From: JAZNBI01 sp045586995
Lineage (GTDB): Bacteria > Bacillota > Clostridia > Oscillospirales > CAG-272
Direction: 5' to 3'
Assembly (NCBI GenBank): GCA_045586995.1
Contig: JAZNBI010000061.1
Location: 1-7,169, forward strand
Length of the DNA: 7,169 nucleotides
Made by a program: the position numbers and the translations under genes. The notes under the pieces are model-generated. The model saw only the letters and a program-made list of their open reading frames with translations. It did no database searches and had not been told where the DNA came from. Shown here piece by piece: positions 1-5,447 of the stretch. How positions within the stretch are numbered: the first letter of the stretch is position 1; the number at the start of each line of letters is the position of its first letter.

Positions 1-2396
1 CCTTTTTTTATTCTGCCTTCAAGCATTTCGTTTGAAAGTGCGTCTTCAATAATACGAACGATGGCGCGTCTTAAAGGTCTTGCGCCGTACACAGAATCAA
101 ATCCTTCCTTTGCCATAAGTTGCGATACCGAATGGTCAAAATCAAGTTCTATTCCAATATCTGCAACTCTTTTTGTAACCTCTCTTAGCATTATATCTGC
201 AATTTTTTCAATATTGTCACTTGTGAGCTGATTGAATATTATAATATCATCAATGCGGTTTAAAAATTCAGGACGGAATGTTTGCTTTAATACGCCCATT
301 ATTCTTTCGTTGGCGGCTTTTTGGGTATCATCGGCGGCATCATGCAAAGAAAATCCAAGCGATTTAGATGCGTTGAGCGCAGATGCACCAACGTTTGACG
401 TCATAATTATTACCGTGTTTTTAAAGTCGACCTTGCGTCCTTGAGAGTCGGTTAAAATACCGTCCTCGAGAACTTGAAGCATTATATTAAAAATGTCGGG
501 ATGCGCCTTTTCTATTTCGTCGAACAGTACAACGGAATACGGACGCCTTCTGATTTTTTCTGTGAGCTGACCTCCTTCGTCGTATCCAACATAGCCGGGA
601 GGAGAACCAATAAGTTTTGAAACGCTGTGCTTTTCCATATATTCTGACATATCAAGACGAATCATTGCATTTTCGTCGCCAAACATCAAAAAAGCAAGTG
701 CTTTTGCAAGCTCGGTTTTTCCTACACCCGTAGGGCCTAAAAATATAAACGAGCCAATTGGACGCCGAGGGTCTTTTAACCCCATTCTACCCCTTTTTAT
801 AGCTTTTGCGATCGATTGAACTGCGTTATCCTGACCTATTATTCGTTCTTTTAATTGTTCTTCGAGGTGAAGAAGCTTTTCGCTTTCTTCTTCGATTAAT
901 TTGCTGACCGGAATTCCTGTCCACTGGGTTACAATATTTGCTATATCTTCAGCAGTTACGGTAAGGTCGGCAGAACTCTTACTGTTTTTCCATTCGGATT
1001 TTGCTTTTTCGTATTCGGTCGAAAGCGTTTTTTCTTCGTCACGTAATTTTGCGGCACGTTCAAAATCCTGAGATGTTATTGCTTCTTCCTTATCCCTTGA
1101 AATGTGAGATAGTTTTTCCTCCAATTCCTTCAAGTCGGGAGGGGAAGTGTGTGTTGATATGCGCAATCTTGATGCCGCTTCGTCTATAAGATCTATTGCT
1201 TTATCGGGCAAATATCGGTCTGCTATATACCTCTTTGAAAGATTAACCGCAGCTTCTATTGCTTCTTGGGATATTTTAAGTTTGTGATGCGCCTCATATT
1301 TGTCCTGTAGCCCCATTAAAATTTGAATTGCTTCTTCAGTTGAGGGCTCACCCACCATAACAGATTGAAATCTTCTTTCCAACGCCGCATCCTTCTCGAT
1401 GTGTTTGCGATATTCTTCGATAGTAGTTGCGCCGATAAGCTGCATTTCTCCTCGCGCCAAAGCGGGCTTTATTATATTTGCGGCGTCGACTGCTCCTTCA
1501 GCAGCTCCCGCTCCGATTATAGTATGGATTTCGTCAATAAACAGAATTATATCGGGATTTTTACTGACCTCATCCATAACGTTTTTCATTCGTTCTTCAA
1601 ATTCGCCGCGATATTTCGCGCCTGCAATCATTGCCGGAATATCAACGGTTATAATAATTTTATCGCGAAGATTTTCAGGAATATTTCCGTCGGCTATTTT
1701 TTGAGCAAGACCTTCTACAACGGCAGTTTTACCAACTCCCGGCTCACCTATAAGGCATGGGTTATTTTTAGTTCTTCGCGAAAGTATCTGTATAACTCTT
1801 TCGGTTTCGCTTGATCTTCCTATTACAGGATCGATTTTTCCGTCTTTAGCAAGTGCGGTTAGGTTTCTGCCGTAATTTGATAAAGTGGGGGCATTCGGTA
1901 TTGACGATTTTTGCTTTTCTGAGTCTGATGAAGATGACGTCTGCTGGCGTGAATTACCTGAAATATTTCCGGTATAGTTGGATATCTCCGCTTTTATATC
2001 GTTTACCGAAATTCCAAATGATTCGAGAATTTTAACTCCCACACAATCTCGCTCGTTTAAAAGCGCGGAGAGAATGTGTTCGGTGCCGATGTATTTTTGC
2101 CCGCATTTTAGCGACTCATAAACCGAAGATTCAATGATTTTTTTGGTTCGAGGAGTCATATCGGATGGAGTTACCTCGCTTTTTACACCTACACCTGCAA
2201 TTTCACCTATTGCCGCTTGTACTTTGTCGAATAACGCGCCCTTGGATTCAAGAATTTTTGAAGCCACGCTTTCCTGTTCACCGATCAATCCAAGCAATAT
2301 ATGCTCAGAGCCGATGTAAGTATGCCCCATTTCTCTTGCATAAACTAAAGCACGGTTAAGTGTGTTTTGCGCTTTTTGAGTGAATTTATTTGCCAT
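1..2396 (-). CDS. clpC: ClpC, AAA+ unfoldase of the ClpCP protease (3' end cut by window edge)
   Basis: Hexameric cytosolic ATPase that unfolds substrates and feeds them to ClpP. The 798 codons seen contain, in order: two Clp N-terminal repeats (YIGSEHILL near 27-35, YIGTEHILS near 102-110); first ATPase domain with Walker A GEPGVGKT (217-224) and Walker B ILFIDEI (284-290); a middle domain with a UVR-like coiled coil (about 436-462, ERAAKLRDEE); and second ATPase domain with GPTGVGKT (554-561), LFDEIEK (624-630) and an LGF loop (680-682) in the position of the ClpP-docking loop. Glu31 and Glu106 match the phospho-arginine pockets known in Bacillus ClpC. The family is usually about 810-820 residues, so only a short C-terminal piece is missing. 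The ATG at 2396 follows an AAAGGA site by 8 bases, 18 bases after mcsB. ClpC rather than ClpE or ClpB is indicated by the N domain, short middle domain and operon. I saw no frameshift. Confidence 0.97.
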   Translation of the reverse strand, partial: MANKFTQKAQNTLNRALVYAREMGHTYIGSEHILLGLIGEQESVASKILESKGALFDKVQAAIGEIAGVGVKSEVTPSDMTPRTKKIIESSVYESLKCGQKYIGTEHILSALLNERDCVGVKILESFGISVNDIKAEISNYTGNISGNSRQQTSSSSDSEKQKSSIPNAPTLSNYGRNLTALAKDGKIDPVIGRSSETERVIQILSRRTKNNPCLIGEPGVGKTAVVEGLAQKIADGNIPENLRDKIIITVDIPAMIAGAKYRGEFEERMKNVMDEVSKNPDIILFIDEIHTIIGAGAAEGAVDAANIIKPALARGEMQLIGATTIEEYRKHIEKDAALERRFQSVMVGEPSTEEAIQILMGLQDKYEAHHKLKISQEAIEAAVNLSKRYIADRYLPDKAIDLIDEAASRLRISTHTSPPDLKELEEKLSHISRDKEEAITSQDFERAAKLRDEEKTLSTEYEKAKSEWKNSKSSADLTVTAEDIANIVTQWTGIPVSKLIEEESEKLLHLEEQLKERIIGQDNAVQSIAKAIKRGRMGLKDPRRPIGSFIFLGPTGVGKTELAKALAFLMFGDENAMIRLDMSEYMEKHSVSKLIGSPPGYVGYDEGGQLTEKIRRRPYSVVLFDEIEKAHPDIFNIMLQVLEDGILTDSQGRKVDFKNTVIIMTSNVGASALNASKSLGFSLHDAADDTQKAANERIMGVLKQTFRPEFLNRIDDIIIFNQLTSDNIEKIADIMLREVTKRVADIGIELDFDHSVSQLMAKEGFDSVYGARPLRRAIVRIIEDALSNEMLEGRIKK

Positions 2397-2414
2397 ATTA
2401 TTTGTCCTTTCTGT

Positions 2415-3440
2415 TTAGATTGTTATTTTTTTTGAGTTTAATACTTTTTTGATCAGTTCTGCACGCAGATGTTCTTGCTCCCACTCATTTATACTGTTCA
2501 AATTGTTTTCATACATAATATTTGCCGGCATTGTACTAACCCAAAGCTCGTCGATTTCGTTATAAGAGATGTTTTTGATCATCCCCAAAGATATGCCAAG
2601 ACGTATGTCGGCAAATGCGGACATAAATTCTTTTGCACTTATTCTACGGGCATAACGAAGCATACCCTCCGAGCGAGAAATTTTATCGTATAACCGCTCA
2701 AAGCTTTCTCCTTTAATTGATTTTCGTAAATTGTTTTCGTTTTCGATAATTTGCTTGATAGCATCTTCAAGCTTTGATATTGTATCTTCTTCTGTTAAAC
2801 CAAGAGTTATTTGGTTTGATATTTGATAGACATATCCTTGCATTTTAGATCCTTCACCGTATATGCCTCTTACGGTGAGTCCGATTTTTGAAAGCTGGTT
2901 TGCGAGCTTGTTGATATATCCTGACATTGTAAGCGCAGGGAGAAACATCATTACGGATGCCCTCATACCTGTCCCCAAATTTGTCGGACAATGAGTCAGG
3001 TAGCCGAATTCTTCGCTATATGCGATATCAAAGTTTGCATCAATAATATTATCTGCCTCGCACGCCGATCTATATGCTTCCTTTAGCGAAAGCCCGGGAA
3101 GAATGCATTGCAGTCTGATATGATCTTCTTCGCAAAGCATTATAGCAATGCCGCATTGCTCATTAAGCATAAGAACGTGTGGCTCTTTTTTTGACACGAA
3201 TTCAGGGCTGACATAATGTTTTTCGGCATAAGTTGTTGCCTCGATTTTTGAAATATTTGAAAAATCAATCCTTGAAAATCCATTATTTTCGAGAAGCTTG
3301 CCCAAAGATTCATTTATTTCGAGTGCTTGTTCGTTTGAAATCATCCCCGGAAAGGGATACGCGGATAAATTTCTTGCAAACCGTATTCTGGAGCTTAAAA
3401 CTGTTTCGTGTTCCTTGCCTAGTGTGTTGTACCATGCCAT
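2415..3440 (-). CDS. mcsB: McsB, protein arginine kinase
   Basis: Cytosolic kinase of the phosphagen (guanidino) kinase fold that phosphorylates arginines in proteins, marking them for ClpCP and, in relatives, inactivating CtsR. The 341 residues show the N-terminal VLSSRIRFARNL block (14-25), an EEDHIRLQ block (104-111) and the signature THCPTNLGTGMRASVMM (149-165), in which Cys151 is the conserved active-site cysteine; GEGS (195-198) holds the second conserved glutamate. Two departures from the family pattern are visible: CEEDH instead of NEEDH (103-107), and QEHLRA (322-327) where Bacillus-type McsB has the RDxxRA phospho-arginine allosteric motif. The ATG at 3440 is chosen because AAAGGAG lies 10 bases upstream and homology begins at WYNTLGKEHE. 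An in-frame TTG 72 bases further out would overlap mcsA. It lies 16 bases after mcsA, so the two are likely cotranslated. Confidence 0.96.
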   Translation of the reverse strand: MAWYNTLGKEHETVLSSRIRFARNLSAYPFPGMISNEQALEINESLGKLLENNGFSRIDFSNISKIEATTYAEKHYVSPEFVSKKEPHVLMLNEQCGIAIMLCEEDHIRLQCILPGLSLKEAYRSACEADNIIDANFDIAYSEEFGYLTHCPTNLGTGMRASVMMFLPALTMSGYINKLANQLSKIGLTVRGIYGEGSKMQGYVYQISNQITLGLTEEDTISKLEDAIKQIIENENNLRKSIKGESFERLYDKISRSEGMLRYARRISAKEFMSAFADIRLGISLGMIKNISYNEIDELWVSTMPANIMYENNLNSINEWEQEHLRAELIKKVLNSKKITI

Positions 3441-3450
3441 AATATTGTAT

Positions 3451-3457
3451 CTCCTTT
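3451..3457 (-). promoter_or_regulatory. mcsB ribosome binding site touching the mcsA stop codon
   Basis: AAAGGAG lies 10 bases before the mcsB ATG at 3440, and its first A (3457) is the last base of the mcsA TGA (3457-3459). A ribosome terminating on mcsA therefore sits on the mcsB initiation signal. This suggests translational coupling, which fits McsA being the obligate activator of McsB. The site also decides the mcsB start in favour of the ATG at 3440. Confidence 0.8.
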
Positions 3458-4002
3458 CAGTTTGATGCTTCCAAATTGCGAATTTCGTCACGTAATTTTG
3501 CAGCGTTTTCAAAATTTTCTTCCGCGATTGCTTTTTTTAACTCTTTTTTTAATTCCGCAATATGATTTTTGTTTTCATTCTTTTTCTTTATCCCTGCAGG
3601 CGTACGTCCAATATGTTTAACATTTCCGTGAATAGAACGCAAGGTATCACGTAATTCATCAGAAAACGTTTTGTAGCATTCGGGGCATCCCGCTTTACCT
3701 GTTTTTGAGAAAACATTAATCGTGGACTTACACATAGGGCATCTCTTTTCGGAGCTTTTTAAGCCGCTGTCGTTGGCTTTTAAAAGTCCGCCTAAAATAT
3801 CGTCTTGGATAGACATAAAAGGTAATGTCGCAAAAATTGATGACGGAAAGTCATTCATAAAGCTTTGAAATTCATGAGTGCTTGCAATTGTTTTTTGTTC
3901 TTTTGCGCAATCCTGGCAAAGTGAATAGGAACGACAAAGTCCGTTGATGTTTTCGCTATAGAATACAGTAGCATTGTTTTTTTTGCATTTCTCACATAAC
4001 AT
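3457..4002 (-). CDS. mcsA: McsA, zinc-binding activator of McsB with UVR domain
   Basis: Adaptor that in relatives binds and activates the arginine kinase McsB and modulates CtsR. The 181 residues carry four CxxC pairs, Cys3/Cys6, Cys29/Cys32, Cys88/Cys91 and Cys106/Cys109, consistent with two zinc sites, plus an extra Cys23. A lysine-rich linker (about 139-147) leads to a C-terminal UVR motif (about 148-179, ENFENAAKLRDEIRNLE), a helical hairpin also found in UvrB/UvrC and in the ClpC middle domain. The ATG at 4002 is preferred: MLCEKC matches how the family begins, and GAAAGG lies 12 bases upstream. A TTG at 4014 would abut that site with no spacer. The gene starts 21 bases after ctsR ends and its stop overlaps the mcsB ribosome site. 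Length and all cysteine pairs look intact. Confidence 0.94.
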   Translation of the reverse strand: MLCEKCKKNNATVFYSENINGLCRSYSLCQDCAKEQKTIASTHEFQSFMNDFPSSIFATLPFMSIQDDILGGLLKANDSGLKSSEKRCPMCKSTINVFSKTGKAGCPECYKTFSDELRDTLRSIHGNVKHIGRTPAGIKKKNENKNHIAELKKELKKAIAEENFENAAKLRDEIRNLEASN

Positions 4003-4023
4003 AATTAAACACAACCTTTCTTT

Positions 4024-4476
4024 TTAATTTATCATAGACATAATTATAAGTCGGAATATCTGCGCTCTGACAATGTTTTTTAATGGGGAGGGAACATCTG
4101 ACAGTGCCGATGCAGAGAGAGCGTTTGAAATGATTTTGTATTCACGCACAGAGATGATTTCAGCACCCAATAGATTTTGAAGATATGCATACGCTTCGTT
4201 TTCGTCTATTTCTTTATCAATGGCAGAGAAGAAGTGCATTAAATATTCGTTTTTATGCATCTGCTTTCTTGTTATTCGAATATATCCGCCTCCGCCCTTT
4301 CGCGATTCTATTATATATCCTCGCTCGGGTGTGAATCTTGATGTTATAACGTAGCTTATTTGACTTGGTACACAGCCGATTTTTGTTGCCATTTCGTTTC
4401 TTTGTATGTCTAAAGAGCCACCGCATTCGTCTAGCATTTTTTCAATCATTCTTGCAATATTATCAGATAAAAGCAT
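4024..4476 (-). CDS. ctsR: CtsR, class III heat-shock repressor
   Basis: Dimeric winged helix-turn-helix repressor of clp genes, acting as an intrinsic heat sensor. The 150 residues include the helix-turn-helix region (about 27-48, with CVPSQISYVI at 35-44), the FTPERGYIIES segment, and the wing with the tetraglycine loop KGGGGYIRI (60-68); the C-terminal half is the family's helical dimerisation domain. The residue just before the tetraglycine is Lys60, with Arg59 before it; in Bacillus and Geobacillus CtsR that place is arginine, a residue in DNA contact and phosphorylated by McsB. The ATG at 4476 has AAAGGAG 9 bases upstream; longer in-frame starts would lie upstream of the promoter -10. 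First gene of the operon; two CtsR operators directly upstream indicate autoregulation. Confidence 0.96.
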   Translation of the reverse strand: MLLSDNIARMIEKMLDECGGSLDIQRNEMATKIGCVPSQISYVITSRFTPERGYIIESRKGGGGYIRITRKQMHKNEYLMHFFSAIDKEIDENEAYAYLQNLLGAEIISVREYKIISNALSASALSDVPSPLKNIVRAQIFRLIIMSMIN

Positions 4477-4508
4477 ATTTTTACACTCCTTTAATTTCCT
4501 GTAACATA

Positions 4509-4537
4509 AGTATAAAGCAAAAGTCAAACAAAGTCAA
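4509..4537 (-). promoter_or_regulatory. Sigma-A promoter of the ctsR operon
   Basis: Read on the minus strand, TTGACT (4537-4532) and TATACT (4514-4509) are separated by exactly 17 bases, five of six matches in each box. Transcription would start near 4502, giving a leader of about 25 bases before the ctsR ATG. The -35 hexamer is the complement of part of the second CtsR heptamer (4532-4538), so bound CtsR should block RNA polymerase directly. Three other TTGACT copies occur in the array, but only this one has the right spacing to the -10. Confidence 0.85.
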
Positions 4538-4554
4538 AGTCAAACAAAGTCAAA
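4522..4554. promoter_or_regulatory. Double CtsR operator (four AGTCAAA heptamers)
   Basis: The CtsR operator is a direct repeat of RGTCAAA heptamers separated by three bases (NAN). Here AGTCAAA-CAA-AGTCAAA occurs twice without mismatch, at 4522-4538 and 4538-4554, sharing base 4538. The heptamers start at 4522, 4532, 4538 and 4548. The array is an exact tandem repeat of a 16-bp unit (4522-4537 and 4538-4553) plus a final A. It overlaps the -35 of the ctsR promoter, which fits repression by occlusion. Confidence 0.93.
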
Positions 4555-4586
4555 TCCATACATTCAAAAGCGATTATTGACAATTA

Positions 4587-4943
4587 TCATGTGATTTTAA
4601 AGCTTTTTCTAACGAAATCTCGCTTTTTTGATTTTAAAGATGATCTTAGATTTAATTTGTATACAACAGTAGTTCCTTCAAAGACAATTATTTGCAATCT
4701 GCAAGGTAGATATCCTTTTGCAATTATTTTTATTTTTAATAATGATGGGTTTGTGTTATGCGTATTTAAATTTTTAAAATAAATTTGTCCGTTTTTATTG
4801 CTTTTGAAAAATAGTGAAGAATTTGTTTTTTTGCCATAATTAACTATTGCTTTTGCGTTTTCAACAGGAAACAAACCGCTTTCTTCGAATACGGAAAGCA
4901 GAATTGCACCGCTTTTTTCGGACGGTCTCTTTATTATTTGCAT
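4587..4943 (-). CDS. Small protein with a carboxypeptidase-regulatory-like beta-sandwich pattern
   Basis: Function not recognised. The 118 residues have no signal peptide or membrane segment. The pattern GAILLSVF (12-19), PVENAKAIV (26-34), NGQIYFKNL (51-59), IIAKGYLP (73-80) and VFEG (87-90) resembles the single beta-sandwich domain (carboxypeptidase regulatory-like) that I recall at the N terminus of spore-cortex or peptidoglycan-binding proteins in Clostridia; that likeness is from memory. Here it stands alone, followed by a basic tail (about 100-118, SSLKSKKRDFVRKSFK). The ATG at 4943 has GGAG six bases upstream; an in-frame TTG at 4964 has no such site and is rejected. The gene ends 32 bases before the CtsR operator array. 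I see no clear terminator between it and ctsR, and no convincing promoter. A real gene is likely because the long frame has a good ribosome site in AT-rich DNA and a coherent domain pattern. Confidence 0.75.
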   Translation of the reverse strand: MQIIKRPSEKSGAILLSVFEESGLFPVENAKAIVNYGKKTNSSLFFKSNKNGQIYFKNLNTHNTNPSLLKIKIIAKGYLPCRLQIIVFEGTTVVYKLNLRSSLKSKKRDFVRKSFKIT

Positions 4944-5043
4944 AATTATCTCCGTAAAAATCAATATATAAAAAATATATGTTAAAATTATCCTTTATGT
5001 GTTCGTAAAAATGTAAATTTTATTATTAAACTTCTATTTTGTA

Positions 5044-5072
5044 TTGCAAAAATCAGTATTATGTGATATACT
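5044..5072 (+). promoter_or_regulatory. Extended -10 sigma-A promoter of the SRP RNA gene
   Basis: TTGCAA (5044-5049) and TATACT (5067-5072) are separated by 17 bases, and TG at 5064-5065 gives the extended -10 form TGnTATACT. Transcription should begin near 5079-5080, about 11 bases before the base-paired 5' end of the RNA at 5091. That fits a precursor trimmed at its 5' end, as known for Bacillus scRNA. It is probably also the promoter for dnaX. Confidence 0.85.
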
Positions 5073-5090
5073 ATAACTGAATTAAAAATA

Positions 5091-5391
5091 TAGGCAGTGA
5101 AGTAAGGCCATACCAGCCGGGGAACTAGCGGTGCCTTGTACCTGAAATCCGCTATAGCAGGGGTGCATTCCTCTTTTGAGGGTTGATTTCTTATGGTCTG
5201 AGTCGTATGCTTCTGTGTTGACAAGTGGGTCTTGCGCAATTGAGAACTGTGAACCATGTCAGGTGGGGAACCAAGCAGCATTAAGCGGTAAACTTGATGT
5301 GCCGCGAGGGTGCCTACTTTGAGCAGTGCGTACGGAAATCGCATGGGGGAGATATTCGAACTTGAGGTGTATGGTCTTACTTTGCTGCCTA
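5091..5391 (+). ncRNA. ffs: Signal recognition particle RNA, large bacterial type (scRNA)
   Basis: RNA scaffold of the signal recognition particle; it binds Ffh and targets nascent membrane and secreted proteins to FtsY. The ends pair: 5091-5097 with 5385-5391 (seven pairs), 5101-5106 with 5376-5381, and 5107-5113 with 5369-5375, closing a rod of about 300 nt. The Alu part near the 5' end has TAGCGG (5126-5131) pairing with CCGCTA (5149-5154) and the typical CCGCTATAGCAGGG-like stretch. The S domain shows ATGTCAGG, a GGAA tetraloop at 5267-5270 closed by TGG/CCA, and AAGCAGCATTAAGC, the conserved Ffh-binding helix 8. An Alu domain is typical of Bacillus/Clostridium and absent from the short enterobacterial 4.5S RNA. 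Exact mature ends are inferred from pairing. A TTTTT run (5392-5396) follows the closing helix and may give partial termination. dnaX begins 56 bases later, the same gene order as Bacillus scr-dnaX. Confidence 0.96.
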
Positions 5392-5447
5392 TTTTTATAA
5401 TTTCAATTATTTTTGTGAGTTAATTTCGATAATCGGAGGCGAATTTA

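Noticed and set aside
1365..1814. Plus-strand open frames of 149 and 101 codons
   Set aside because: They are antisense to the first ATPase domain of clpC, which is continuous and fully conserved on the other strand.
3441..3512. TTG start extending McsB by 24 residues
   Set aside because: It would overlap mcsA, has no ribosome site, and the added residues do not resemble the family; the ATG at 3440 has AAAGGAG.
4477..4527. Longer CtsR start at 4527
   Set aside because: It would start upstream of the promoter -10 and inside the operator array; the ATG at 4476 has a good ribosome site and matches the family.
4950..5010. Sigma-E-like promoter for the small protein (ATA, 14 bases, CATATATT)
   Set aside because: The region is extremely AT-rich, so such loose matches arise by chance; not strong enough to annotate.
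4988..5344. Minus-strand open frame of 118 codons
   Set aside because: It lies almost wholly antisense to the SRP RNA, whose conserved structure explains the sequence; the translation shows no domain pattern.
5369..5396. Closing helix of SRP RNA plus TTTTT as a full terminator
   Set aside because: The helix is the conserved end of the RNA and pairs with bases 280 nt away rather than forming a local hairpin; complete termination would leave dnaX without a promoter.
5401..5434. A separate dnaX promoter with GATAAT near 5429
   Set aside because: No -35 lies at 16-18 bases; the only TTTCAA is 21 bases away. Read-through from ffs is simpler.
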